From Gemmata sp051859125 (GTDB lineage: Bacteria > Planctomycetota > Planctomycetia > Gemmatales > Gemmataceae), in the NCBI RefSeq assembly GCF_051859125.1, contig NZ_JBHYGG010000135.1, forward strand, positions 9,148 to 73,147: a DNA stretch of 64,000 nt. Direction: 5' to 3'. The notes beneath the pieces were generated by a model. The model ran no database searches. It saw only the letters and a program-made list of their open reading frames with translations, and was not told the DNA's origin. Positions 41,147-49,346 of this stretch are shown one piece after another. The first letter of the stretch is position 1; every line of letters starts with the position of its first letter. Both the position numbers and the translations under genes were made by a program.

Positions 41147-41872
41147 ATGATCGAAGTCCTCGACCTGTCGAAGTCGTTCTCCGGGCCGCACGGCACCAAG
41201 GCCGCCGTGGACGCGGTCCGGTTCGTCGTCCGCCCCGGCGAGGTGCTCGGGCTACTCGGCCCGAACGGGGCCGGGAAGACGACCACGCTGCGGATGCTCT
41301 GCACCGTGCTCAAGCCCACGGCCGGCACCGCCACCGTCGCGGGCTACGACGTCGTCACCCAGCCGTCCGAGGTCCGGCGGCACGTCGGGTTTCTTTCTGC
41401 CAATACCGGCGTGTACGACCGCATGACCGCGTGGGAGATGGTGCGGTACTACGGCGAGTTGCACCAGATCCCGTGGGGCGACCTCGGCCCGCGGATGGAG
41501 GAGCTGTTCGCCACGCTCCAGATGAACGACTTCCGCAACGTCGTCGGCGGCAAGATGAGCACCGGGATGAAGCAGAAGGTGTCGATCGCGCGGGCGCTGG
41601 TGAACGACCCGCCGGTGCTCATCTTCGACGAGCCCACGAACGGGCTCGACGTGCTGATCCAGCGGGCCGTGCTCGACAGCATCAAGCAGCTCCGCGGCCG
41701 CGGCAAGACGATCCTGTTCTCGACGCACATCATGCGGGAGGTCGAGAAGCTGTGCGACCGCGTGGCGATCATGGCACACGGGAAGATCGTGTGCTGCGGC
41801 ACGCTCGAAGAGCTGCGGACCGTGTACAAGCAGGACGACCTGGAGGAGCTGTTCTTCGCGCTGGTGAGCTGA
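41147..41872 (+). CDS. ABC transporter ATP-binding protein, NatA-like
   Basis: The protein has 241 residues from ATG 41147. It has Walker A GPNGAGKTTT, the Q-loop region (GFLSANTGVYDRMTAWE, where the usual Gln is not obvious), signature MSTGMKQKVSIARAL, Walker B VLIFDEPTNGLD and switch His in STHIM. The DrrA/NatA type normally pairs with a membrane permease to export sodium, drugs or lipids. No such permease gene follows; the next gene is a convergent serine hydrolase. A half-copy of the family A repeat flank (CCTGCCCCACCAGA) occurs just upstream at about 41114-41127. Confidence 0.92.
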   Translation: MIEVLDLSKSFSGPHGTKAAVDAVRFVVRPGEVLGLLGPNGAGKTTTLRMLCTVLKPTAGTATVAGYDVVTQPSEVRRHVGFLSANTGVYDRMTAWEMVRYYGELHQIPWGDLGPRMEELFATLQMNDFRNVVGGKMSTGMKQKVSIARALVNDPPVLIFDEPTNGLDVLIQRAVLDSIKQLRGRGKTILFSTHIMREVEKLCDRVAIMAHGKIVCCGTLEELRTVYKQDDLEELFFALVS

Positions 41873-41894
41873 CGCGGCTCGCCCGGACCCGCGG

Positions 41895-43385
41895 CTACTT
41901 CTTCTTGAACTCCTGGTCCGCGAACCGCACCCCCGTCGCCTTCCCCTCTGCGGCGGTGAACGTCACGAGCCGGTCCTCGAAGAAGCCGCTCGTGACGCGG
42001 AACGTGTCGGCCTCGAACTGCTCCAGCGGGCACGCGAAACTGCTCCACTTCAGCGCGAGCTTGCCCCCGGCACACGACACCGTCAGCGTGCCGTAGGCCG
42101 GGTTCGCGTACTCGCCGGCGTAGTTCGCGAGCGGCAGCGAAGGCTTCGCGTCGGGCTTGCGCGAGGCATCTCGCACTTCTAGAGCGGCCCTGCGGTCGGC
42201 GGCCTCCTGATCGGCCACCTTGCGGAAGAAGGCGTTCCAGTCGCGGGCCTCCAGGTCGCAGTACAGGTCGACGAGCGCGTTCGTGACGGCCGCGTTCATG
42301 CGCGTCTCCTGCAGGTTGGCCAGCACCGCGACGCCGAGGTTCTCGCCCGGCACCAGCGTGACCTGCACGCGGAACCCGTCGATCATCCCGCCGTGCGACA
42401 GCACCTTCTTGCCGCGGTGGTCGTAGCACAGCCAGCCCATGCAGTAGCTCAGTTGGGCGGTGTCGGGGTTCAGCGCCTTCGCGAGCCCGTCGAGGCGGAC
42501 CGGCGTGTGCGGGGCCTTCGTCTCGTCGAGGTTCTTCACCGACACGATGCGGGTGCCGTTCGGGTTGATGCCGTCGGACAGGTGAAACTTGAGCCACGCG
42601 GCGAGGTCGCGGGCGGTCGCGTTCACCGACCCGGCCGGGTTCGGCTCGGTGATCTCGTACCACGGCACCACAACCGGTTTCCCGTCCTTCTCGAGCTTGT
42701 GGCCGAACGACCGCTCCGCGTCCTTGGGGATGCCCTTCGTGGTGAACGAGACGCCGGTCATGCCGAGCGGCTCGCACACGCGTGCGGCGACAAGCTCCTC
42801 CCACTTCTTGCCGGTGCGCTTCTCGGCGTACCGCCCGGCCGCGAGTACCGGAACGCTCGTGTACGCGAAGCCGCTGCGGAACGGGTAGTCGAGCGGCAGC
42901 GCCTTCGCGCGCCTCAGCGTCTCGTCGATCCCCCACGGGGCGCGGTACCACAGCAGGTCGTGGCCGCCGATGCCGGTGCGGTGGCTGAGTAGGTCTCGCA
43001 CGGTCAGCAGCGCGTTCGCGTTCGGGTCCGAGAGCGCGAACCCCGGGAGGTGCTTGCTCACCCGGTCGTCCCAGGCGAGCGCCTCGTCGTCGACGAGCAT
43101 GGCGATCAGCGCCGAAGTGAACGCCTTCGAGCACGACGCGAGCGGGAACACGGTGTCGGGCGTCACCTTATCGGCCTTCCGGGCCTCGCGGACGCCGAAC
43201 CCCTTCAACAGCAGCGTGTCGTCGCCGCGAACGACGACCACGGCCGCACCGGGAACCTGCCACGCCCTCAGCGCGTCGGCAACAATCTTCTCGGCGGCCG
43301 CGGGATCGGGCTCGGCCGCGACCGTGGGCGCGGCGGGCCACACCGGGACCGCTGCAAGAAGCACCGCTCGGAGAATGCTCGACAC
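41895..43385 (-). CDS. Serine hydrolase, class C beta-lactamase/PBP4-like, exported
   Basis: The protein has 496 residues from GTG 43385, which gives the signal peptide SSILRAVLLAAVPVWPAAPTVAAEP and has a G-rich site upstream; a longer open frame reaches 43454. The beta-lactamase-fold motifs are SxxK in PLASCSKAFTSALIAML, a degenerate YxN position (FAYTS, Asn replaced by Ser) and an HGG box (VLSHGGMIDGF) in place of KTG. The final 120 residues form the DUF3471-like lipocalin-type C-terminal domain (YAGEYANPAYGTLTVSCAGGKL). It is a periplasmic peptidase or esterase rather than a proven beta-lactamase. It is divergent from proS. Confidence 0.9.
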   Translation of the reverse strand: MSSILRAVLLAAVPVWPAAPTVAAEPDPAAAEKIVADALRAWQVPGAAVVVVRGDDTLLLKGFGVREARKADKVTPDTVFPLASCSKAFTSALIAMLVDDEALAWDDRVSKHLPGFALSDPNANALLTVRDLLSHRTGIGGHDLLWYRAPWGIDETLRRAKALPLDYPFRSGFAYTSVPVLAAGRYAEKRTGKKWEELVAARVCEPLGMTGVSFTTKGIPKDAERSFGHKLEKDGKPVVVPWYEITEPNPAGSVNATARDLAAWLKFHLSDGINPNGTRIVSVKNLDETKAPHTPVRLDGLAKALNPDTAQLSYCMGWLCYDHRGKKVLSHGGMIDGFRVQVTLVPGENLGVAVLANLQETRMNAAVTNALVDLYCDLEARDWNAFFRKVADQEAADRRAALEVRDASRKPDAKPSLPLANYAGEYANPAYGTLTVSCAGGKLALKWSSFACPLEQFEADTFRVTSGFFEDRLVTFTAAEGKATGVRFADQEFKKK

Positions 43386-43494
43386 GACCGACCCCCTTTG
43401 ACCCGCCGCCGGAGTGCGTGCTCCATTGAACACGATTCCGCCGCACCGGGCCACCCCGCCGCGGTCACCTCGGAGCCGCGGCGGTGTCCGTACC

Positions 43495-43500
43495 TATAAT
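43495..43500 (+). promoter_or_regulatory. Candidate -10 box (TATAAT) upstream of proS
   Basis: An exact TATAAT in a very GC-rich region, 64 bp before the proS ATG. No good -35 hexamer lies at 16-18 bp. Transcription from it would start near 43507 and include the leader hairpin. Confidence 0.4.
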
Positions 43501-43509
43501 CAGCCCCAC

Positions 43510-43541
43510 AAGCCCCCCCGTCGCGACAGGGGGGCTTCGCT
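43510..43541 (+). promoter_or_regulatory. Terminator-like hairpin in proS leader
   Basis: The stem AAGCCCCCC (43510-43518) / GGGGGGCTT (43529-43537), with an inner GTCG/CGAC, is followed by T-rich CGCTTTGTTTT. It has the CCGTCGCGAC core of the terminator at 28930. Because the upstream gene is divergent, it does not end a transcript coming from the left; it sits in the proS 5' leader and might attenuate it. Confidence 0.55.
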
Positions 43542-43563
43542 TTGTTTTCTCTGGAGCCCGTCA

Positions 43564-45105
43564 ATGGCCGATGCGATCACCGCCCGCGCGAAGAACTACC
43601 CCCAGTGGTACCTCGACGTCGTCAAGGAGGCCGGGCTGGCCGACAACTCCGACGTCCGCGGGTGCATGGTCATCAAGCCGACCGGGTACGCGCTGTGGGA
43701 GAAGATGCAGCGCGGCCTCGACGGCATGTTCAAGGCGACCGGCCACGTCAACGCCTACTTCCCGCTGTTCATCCCCATGAGCTACCTCGCCAAGGAGGAG
43801 CAGATGGCGGAGGGGTTCGCCAAGGAGTGCGCCGTCGTCACGCACTACCGGCTCAAGGCCGACAAGGGCGTCCCGCTGCACGTCGACCCCGACGCGAAGC
43901 TCGAAGAGCCCCTCATCATCCGGCCCACGTCCGAGACCATCATCTGGAACACCTACAAGAAGTGGGTGCAGAGCTACCGCGACCTGCCGCTGCTCATCAA
44001 CCAGTGGTGCAACGTCGTGCGGTGGGAGATGCGGACGCGGCTGTTCCTCCGCACCGCCGAGTTCCTGTGGCAGGAGGGCCACACGGCGCACGCCACGGCA
44101 AAGGAGGCCGAGGAGGAGACGCTCCAGATGGTCCGGGTGTACCAGAAGTTCGCCGAGGACTACATGGCGATGCCCGTGCTCGTCGGCCCGAAGACCGACG
44201 GCCAGAAGTTCCCCGGCGCGGTGTACACGCTGTGCATCGAGGCGATGATGCAGGACGGCAAGGCGCTCCAGGCCGGCACGTCGCACTTCCTGGGGCAGAA
44301 CTTCGCCAAGGCGTTCGACGTCACGTTCAAGGACCAGAGCAACAAGGAAGAGTTCGCGTGGGCGACGAGCTGGGGCGTCAGCACCCGGCTCATCGGCGGG
44401 CTCATCATGACGCACTCCGACGACAACGGGCTGGTCGTCCCGCCGCGGCTCGCGCCGCTGCACGTCGTCATCGTCCCGCTCGGCCGCAACGACGCGGAGC
44501 GCGGGCCGAGCATCGCCGCGGCCGAGAAGCTCGCGGCGGAACTCAAGGCGCTGCCCCGGGACGACTTCTTCGGGTACGAGCCGATCAGCGTGAAGATCGA
44601 CACGACGTTCGACAAGCAGCCCGGGTTCCGGTACGCGGAGTACGAGGTCCGCGGGGTGCCGGTGCGGGTCGAGATCGGCCCGAAGGACATCGAGAAGAGC
44701 GCGTGCGCCGTGGCCCGGCGTGACACCCCGGGCAAGGAGGGTAAGCAGTTCGGCGTCCCCCTCACCGGCGCGGCCGAGCACATCTCGGCGCTGCTGCGGG
44801 ACATTCAGAAGGCGCTCTTCGACCGGGCCAAGGCGTACCGCGACAAGGCGACGGTGACCGCGAACACGCTCGACGAGTTCAAGGCGCTGTTCCCGCTCGA
44901 CAAGGACGGCGACGAGGGCGTCGGCAGCGGGCTCAAGTTCGTGTACGCCCACTGGGACGGCACCCGCGAGACCGAGGACCGGGTGCAGAAGGAGTTCAAG
45001 GCGACGATCCGGTGCATCCCGTTCGACGGCCCGGCCGACGCGGGGGCGTGCATCTTCACCGGCCAGCCGTCCGCGAAGCGCGTCGTCTTTGCCCGGGCGT
45101 ATTAA
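43564..45105 (+). CDS. proS: Prolyl-tRNA synthetase, archaeal/eukaryotic type
   Basis: The protein has 513 residues from ATG 43564, with GGAG 8 bp upstream. Its length and architecture fit the type without the bacterial editing insertion. Class II motif 2 is visible as CNVVRWEMRTRLFLRTAEFLWQEGHTAHAT, after the proline-binding RPTSETIIW. Motif 3 is in WGVSTRLIGGLIMTHSDDNGLVVPP. The anticodon-binding domain (LAPLHVVIVPLG) and the C-terminal zinc-like domain ending in VVFARAY follow. It charges tRNA-Pro in the cytosol. The 3' end overlaps the convergent HNH gene by 4 bp. Confidence 0.97.
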   Translation: MADAITARAKNYPQWYLDVVKEAGLADNSDVRGCMVIKPTGYALWEKMQRGLDGMFKATGHVNAYFPLFIPMSYLAKEEQMAEGFAKECAVVTHYRLKADKGVPLHVDPDAKLEEPLIIRPTSETIIWNTYKKWVQSYRDLPLLINQWCNVVRWEMRTRLFLRTAEFLWQEGHTAHATAKEAEEETLQMVRVYQKFAEDYMAMPVLVGPKTDGQKFPGAVYTLCIEAMMQDGKALQAGTSHFLGQNFAKAFDVTFKDQSNKEEFAWATSWGVSTRLIGGLIMTHSDDNGLVVPPRLAPLHVVIVPLGRNDAERGPSIAAAEKLAAELKALPRDDFFGYEPISVKIDTTFDKQPGFRYAEYEVRGVPVRVEIGPKDIEKSACAVARRDTPGKEGKQFGVPLTGAAEHISALLRDIQKALFDRAKAYRDKATVTANTLDEFKALFPLDKDGDEGVGSGLKFVYAHWDGTRETEDRVQKEFKATIRCIPFDGPADAGACIFTGQPSAKRVVFARAY

Positions 45106-45515
45106 CCCGAGGTGATCGGGGGGAAGACTCCTTCAAGGAGTAGCGCCGCCCTCACGGCCCGGATGGTTGGTTCGTTCATCGCGAGGACTCGTACACTCGT
45201 CCGCCCGATCGGAGAGCGTCCCGCGAGGATGTGGCCGGACCACACGAAGTGGTCGTCCCACCTGTCTGACCTCGGGTTGAACAGGCGGGTCAACTCACCC
45301 GTGTCCGGGTCGAGACCCGCGATGTTCGGACCCTTGTGCAGGTTGCAGCGTGCGCACGAGAAGGCAAGATTGTCGTCGCGGTCGGACCCGCCGTGTTGGC
45401 GTGCGATGATGTGCTCGGTGGTAAACGGACCCGCGTACACGGCCGCAGGAATGCGGCAGTATTCGCACGCGCTTCCCGCTCGTGCCCGGACGAGCTCATG
45501 CCGCGGGTGCGCCAT
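45102..45515 (-). CDS. HNH endonuclease
   Basis: The protein has 137 residues from ATG 45515, inside the 3' end of the preceding gene (20-bp overlap). The HNH fold is clear: CEYCRIP, FTTEHIIARQHGGSDRDDNLAFSCARCNLHKG, giving two Cys pairs for a structural zinc and the His/Asn catalytic core, then the conserved tail NPRSDRWDDHFVWSG. It probably cuts DNA with a divalent metal. It lies in an operon with a 96-residue protein, a pair I recall from other bacteria, and overlaps the proS 3' end. Confidence 0.9.
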   Translation of the reverse strand: MAHPRHELVRARAGSACEYCRIPAAVYAGPFTTEHIIARQHGGSDRDDNLAFSCARCNLHKGPNIAGLDPDTGELTRLFNPRSDRWDDHFVWSGHILAGRSPIGRTSVRVLAMNEPTIRAVRAALLLEGVFPPITSG

Positions 45516-45786
45516 TGCCGGCCGCCGTGGGTACGGTTCGCAGGGCCACGCGGGCCTTGGATTGCAGCACGCTCAGGAACGCGGCCGCGTGGCAGTACGC
45601 TTCTAGCTCGCCACGTTCGTCGTCACTCAGTGAACCGGTTTGGGCCTTCTCGGATAAGTCGCCCATGCGGTCCCGGTCGCTGTCCGGGAAGCCGAGCCGA
45701 AGGACGTAGCTCGCCAGCCCGGCCGGGAGCGGGTGCGGGGCGCTCAAGAGGCGATCCCAGATCGCGAGAACGGGGTCGTCGGCCAT
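45496..45786 (-). CDS. Small helical protein paired with HNH endonuclease
   Basis: The protein has 96 residues from ATG 45786. It is helical, with SLSDDERGELEAYCHAAAFLSVLQSKARVAL near the C-terminus, a pattern that resembles small partners encoded before HNH genes in cyanobacteria and planctomycetes. Its 3' end overlaps the HNH start by 20 bp, so the two are translated together. It could be an antitoxin-like or regulatory partner, but nothing in the sequence proves this. No DNA-binding motif is evident. Confidence 0.72.
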   Translation of the reverse strand: MADDPVLAIWDRLLSAPHPLPAGLASYVLRLGFPDSDRDRMGDLSEKAQTGSLSDDERGELEAYCHAAAFLSVLQSKARVALRTVPTAAGNGAPAA

Positions 45787-45860
45787 GTCGGATCCCGAAG
45801 TGGGGTGATGGCGTCATCATACCCCGCACCTCTCGGCGGCGGAAGGTGGCGAGCCCGTTC

Positions 45861-46604
45861 CTAAAAGAGCGTGGGCAGGTCGGTAGGCCAGCCGGTGAGT
45901 GTGCGGGCGTGTGCGGTCATGGCCCTCGCGATGGCGTCGAGGGCTGTGCGGTGCAGTTCGACGCGGGTCAGCGGGCCGGCCTCCGGGGCGTCGAACATCT
46001 TCACCTCGCCCCGCGACGTGGTGGACACGGCCGCGTGCCCGACGATGCGGTCCCACACAACCTGGCCGAAGCACTCCGCCGGGGCCACCCCGACCCGGAA
46101 CCGGCCGCCGGCCAGCGGGCGGGGGTACGGCAACAGCTCGGGGAAGAGTTCGTGGCGGGCCAGCGGCTCGTCGGCCGCCACCGCAGAGGCCGCCGTGTCG
46201 AACCCTTCGTGGTAGACGACCCGCCTCACGAACCCCCGCCACACCTCCAGTTCGAGCGACATCGAGACCGCCCGGCCGCTCCGCTTGCGGCTCGCGACCC
46301 ACAGTTTCAGGTTCCGGCCGGACCACTGGATGCCGTCCGGCTTCCCGCCGAGTTCGACGAACAGTGCGGCCACGGTCGGGAGCATTCGCTGCCAGTGGGC
46401 CGCGAGCCACACCTGCTCGTCCTTGGTGATTCGCGCCTTGGTGCTGTGCTTGCACGCGATGCGGAGGAACTCGGCCCGCGCCCGGTCGGCGTCGCTCGAA
46501 CTGTGCTCGTCGAGCCAGTCGGCGTAGGCCAGCCGCGGGGTGTTGTCGTCCGGTGCGGCGGCGATCGCCCGGAGGAACGCGAGCCGCTCGGGGTCGGTGG
46601 CCAT
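45861..46604 (-). CDS. TIGR02996-domain protein
   Basis: The protein has 247 residues from ATG 46604 (MATDPERLAFLRAIAAAPDDNTPRLAYADWLDEHSSSD); the frame extends to 46712 but the domain starts here. This is the TIGR02996 companion domain, about 45 residues, which is greatly expanded in Gemmata-type genomes and usually sits before repeats. The rest is a single folded region with no repeats and includes LWVASRKRSGRAVSMSLELEVWRGFVRRVVYHEGF and HELFPELLPYPRPLAGGRFRVG. The function is unknown. The gene is divergent from the Rpn-like nuclease gene. Confidence 0.82.
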   Translation of the reverse strand: MATDPERLAFLRAIAAAPDDNTPRLAYADWLDEHSSSDADRARAEFLRIACKHSTKARITKDEQVWLAAHWQRMLPTVAALFVELGGKPDGIQWSGRNLKLWVASRKRSGRAVSMSLELEVWRGFVRRVVYHEGFDTAASAVAADEPLARHELFPELLPYPRPLAGGRFRVGVAPAECFGQVVWDRIVGHAAVSTTSRGEVKMFDAPEAGPLTRVELHRTALDAIARAMTAHARTLTGWPTDLPTLF

Positions 46605-46711
46605 GGGAGTTCCGAGGTGTGGGGAGTTGCGGTATCCTACCCTGGGTCTTTCCGTGGTGGAAGGCGGCCTCCCGCTTACCTGTAAGCCAACGATTCCCAA
46701 GCGGGTGACCA

Positions 46712-47596
46712 ATGGCCGGGTCGTTCGACATCGCGATGAAGCAACTGCTCGACGCGTGCGCGGCCGACTGGGTGGCGTGGCTCGCCCCGCTCGTCGGGTT
46801 GCCCGCGTCGGTGGCGGCGGAACCGCTCGACGCGGACCTGTCCACGGTCCAGCCGACCGCGGACAAGGTGTTCCGCCTCGGCCCGCCCGCGTCCGGCCTG
46901 CTCCACATCGAGCCGCAGTCGAGCTGGGACGGCGGGTTCCACGACCGGTTGCTGCTCTACAACGTTCTCCTGGAGGCGCGGTACGGCGGGCCGGTCCACA
47001 CCGTCGCGCTGCTCCTCCGCCGCGAGGCGAGCACCGCCGCCCTCACGGGGACGGTCCTGAGGCACTTTGCCGACGGCCGGGAGTACCTGCGGTTCACCTA
47101 CGACGTCGTCCGCGTGTGGGAACTGTCCGCCGACGTCCTGCTCGTCGGTGGTCTGGGGGCGACGCCCCTTGCGCTGCTGACGGACGACGCGAGCCCGCGG
47201 TTACCGGCGCTCGTGACGCGGTTCGCCGAGCGGGTGACACGCGAGTCGGCGTCGATCGACGAGGCCAACCTGCTCCTCAGCTGCGGTTTCATCCTGCTGG
47301 GGCTGCGGTACGATAAGGCTGTGGCCCGCACGTTGTTTCAGGGGGTTCAGAAGATGCGCGAGTCATCGACGTACCAGGCGATTCTCGACGAGGGGCGGGT
47401 CGAGGGGCAAACCCGCGAGCGGCTCCGCGCACTGCGGTCCCTCCAGGAAAACCTGATCGCCATGCTGGGCGACCGGTTCGGCAAGCTCGACCCGGAGTTG
47501 GAATCACGCATCCGGGCGTCCATCGAAGACGACCGGCTGCTGGCGGCGACGCGGCAGGTGCCGCGAATTGCGACGCCGGCCGACCTCGTTCTCTGA
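46712..47596 (+). CDS. Rpn-family PD-(D/E)xK nuclease-like protein
   Basis: The protein has 294 residues from ATG 46712. It begins with a helix (SFDIAMKQLLDACAADWVAWL) and has the restriction-fold core D-x-V...LLHIEPQSSWDGGFHDRLLLY, where E-x-Q replaces the more usual E-x-K, as in the Rpn/COG5464 group. The C-terminal part has the family-type AILDEGRVEGQTRERLRAL helix. Rpn proteins promote recA-independent recombination by cutting DNA and can act as toxins or defence factors. It neighbours TIGR02996, HNH and small-protein genes, which gives this stretch an accessory character. Confidence 0.82.
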   Translation: MAGSFDIAMKQLLDACAADWVAWLAPLVGLPASVAAEPLDADLSTVQPTADKVFRLGPPASGLLHIEPQSSWDGGFHDRLLLYNVLLEARYGGPVHTVALLLRREASTAALTGTVLRHFADGREYLRFTYDVVRVWELSADVLLVGGLGATPLALLTDDASPRLPALVTRFAERVTRESASIDEANLLLSCGFILLGLRYDKAVARTLFQGVQKMRESSTYQAILDEGRVEGQTRERLRALRSLQENLIAMLGDRFGKLDPELESRIRASIEDDRLLAATRQVPRIATPADLVL

Positions 47597-47602
47597 CCTG
47601 CC

Positions 47603-48619
47603 TCACAGCACCAGCATCGCGTCGCCGTAACTGTAGAAGCGGTACTCGCGGGCCACGGCTTCGGCGTAGGCCTTCGCGAGCAGATCGGTGCCGGCCAGTG
47701 CGCCGACGAGTAGCAGCAGGGTCGTTCGCGGCAGGTGGAAGTTCGTGACCATTGAATCGACCACGCGGAACGCGAACCCCGGCAGGATGTACAGGTCGGT
47801 CTCGCCGCTGAACGGCCCCAACTCGCCCGTGCGGGCGGCGCTCTCCAGGGTCCGCGTCGTCGTCGTGCCGACCGCGACCACGCGGCCGCCGCGGGCCTTC
47901 GCCTCGCGGATCGAGCCGACGGTCGGCTGCGTCACCTCGCACCACTCGCGGTGGATCGCGTGCTTCGCCGGGTAGTCGGCCTTCACCGGCGCGAACGTGC
48001 CGAGCCCGACGTGCAGCGTGACGCGGGCCGTGCCGATCCCCTTGGCGGTGAGTCGGTCGAACACCTCCTGCGTGAAGTGCAGCCCGGCGGTCGGTGCGGC
48101 GACCGAGCCGGCGTGCGCCGCGTACACGGTCTGGTAGCGCTCGGTGTCGGCGTCGGCCGCGGTGCCCTTGCGGATGTACGGCGGCAGCGGAATGTGCCCG
48201 TAGCGACCGAGCACCTCCGCGGGCGTTCCGGGCGGGTCGGGTTCCATGAGCCAGTGGCGGTCGGGTGTGCGACCGCGGAGCGTGAGGCGCAGGCCGGTGT
48301 CGGTCACGAACGCGCTGCCGACCTCGGGGTAGCTCCGCGTCTGCGCGAGCATCTCCCACAGGCCGTCGCGCTCGCGGAGGAACAGTCCCTCCCACTTGCC
48401 GCCGGTGGACTCGCGGCGGCCGACGACGCGGGCCGGCAGCACCTTCGTGTCGTTGAGCACGAGGAGGTCGCCGGGGCTGAGCAGCTCGGGGAGGTCGCGG
48501 AACGTGCGGTGCTCGAGTTCGCCGGTCGCGCGCCGCACGACGAGCAGCCGCGACTCGTCGCGCCGCGCCACCGGGTGCTGTGCGATCAGGTGCTCGGGGA
48601 GGTGGTAGTCGAAGTGCAT
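47603..48619 (-). CDS. queA: tRNA preQ1(34) S-adenosylmethionine ribosyltransferase-isomerase
   Basis: The protein has 338 residues from ATG 48619 (MHFDYHLPEHLIAQHPVARRDESRLLV); the frame runs on upstream through a palindrome without homology. Typical QueA motifs are LSPGDLLVLNDTKVLPARV, AGSVAAPTAGLHFT, HVGLGTFAPVK and DLYILPGFAFRVVDSMVTNFHLPRTTLLLLV. The enzyme transfers and isomerises the ribosyl group of SAM to preQ1 at position 34 of tRNA, giving epoxyqueuosine. No other queuosine gene lies in the window. The start codon directly follows a long hairpin (48621-48708), which may affect translation. Confidence 0.96.
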   Translation of the reverse strand: MHFDYHLPEHLIAQHPVARRDESRLLVVRRATGELEHRTFRDLPELLSPGDLLVLNDTKVLPARVVGRRESTGGKWEGLFLRERDGLWEMLAQTRSYPEVGSAFVTDTGLRLTLRGRTPDRHWLMEPDPPGTPAEVLGRYGHIPLPPYIRKGTAADADTERYQTVYAAHAGSVAAPTAGLHFTQEVFDRLTAKGIGTARVTLHVGLGTFAPVKADYPAKHAIHREWCEVTQPTVGSIREAKARGGRVVAVGTTTTRTLESAARTGELGPFSGETDLYILPGFAFRVVDSMVTNFHLPRTTLLLLVGALAGTDLLAKAYAEAVAREYRFYSYGDAMLVL

Positions 48620-48620
48620 G

Positions 48621-48708
48621 GTGGACAGTGGGGAGTGGGCAGTGGACAGGGAAGACAGAGCCCTGTTCTGTCGTTTTAGCTGTCCGCTGCCCACTCCCCA
48701 CTGTCCAC
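48621..48708. repeat. 29-bp-arm palindrome abutting queA start codon
   Basis: The arms 48621-48649 (GTGGACAGTGGGGAGTGGGC, then AGTGGACAG) and 48680-48708 match at 28 of 29 positions. An inner hairpin GACAGA/TCTGTC lies at 48654-48672. The arm repeats the words GTGGACAGTGG and GGAGTGGGCAGTGG. It fills the gap between the queA ATG (48619) and the end of the gene at 48717. Confidence 0.92.
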
Positions 48709-48716
48709 GACTCGGA

Positions 48717-49280
48717 TCACTTGAAGCTCTTCACCCACTCGTCGAACGCCTTCTTGTGCGCCTCGACGGTCTTGGCCGGCCCGAGCAGCGTCATCGAGTA
48801 CACGACGGTCGAGTCGCCGTCCTTGGCCTCGAAGATGACGTAGATCTGCCGGTAGTCGGGCACCTTGGTGATCTTGGCGTTCGGGTCGAACGGCGGGAAC
48901 TTCTTGAGCAGCGTGCCCTGGATGTCCTGGTACACGCCCTCGTACTTGTCGCCGAACTTGATCTTCTCGGTCTTGGCGGCGTCCGCGGCCTTCTTGTCGG
49001 CGGGCAGCTCGAACTTCTTCTCCTGGCGCTCCAGGTTCGCCTGCACGCTGCCGCCGCCGGGCGACTTGAACAGCGCGAGTTCGGCGTCCTCGGGGTCGCC
49101 CTCTGCCTTGGGCAGCTTGAACTGCATCAGCCGCATCTTGTTCGACGGGGCCTCTTCCTTCCACGCGCCGGGCGTGGTGGCCTTCACGCCGCCGAGTTCG
49201 ACGGGCGTGCCCTTCTTGTCCTCGGCGACGGTGGCGGAGGCGAGCGCGGCGGCGAGGGCCGCGGCGACCAGCATTCGCAT
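48717..49280 (-). CDS. Exported protein of unknown function
   Basis: The protein has 187 residues from ATG 49280, with GGAG about 9 bp upstream; ATG 49274 is a near alternative and the longer frame to 49316 is unlikely. The signal peptide is MLVAAALAAALASATVAED. The mature part is Lys-rich with strand-helix alternation (ATTPGAWKEEAPSNKMRLMQFKLPK, KYEGVYQDIQGTLLKKFPPFDPN, YRQIYVIFEAKDGDSTVVYSMTLLGPAKTVEAHKKAFDEWVKSF). The last segment resembles PsbP/MOG1-like lipoprotein-type domains. No catalytic motif is visible. Confidence 0.68.
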   Translation of the reverse strand: MRMLVAAALAAALASATVAEDKKGTPVELGGVKATTPGAWKEEAPSNKMRLMQFKLPKAEGDPEDAELALFKSPGGGSVQANLERQEKKFELPADKKAADAAKTEKIKFGDKYEGVYQDIQGTLLKKFPPFDPNAKITKVPDYRQIYVIFEAKDGDSTVVYSMTLLGPAKTVEAHKKAFDEWVKSFK

Positions 49281-49346
49281 GAGACGTACTCCGGTGCTGT
49301 GGGTGCGGACCGACACCGGGGCATTGTACGGGGTGGGTGCGGCCCA

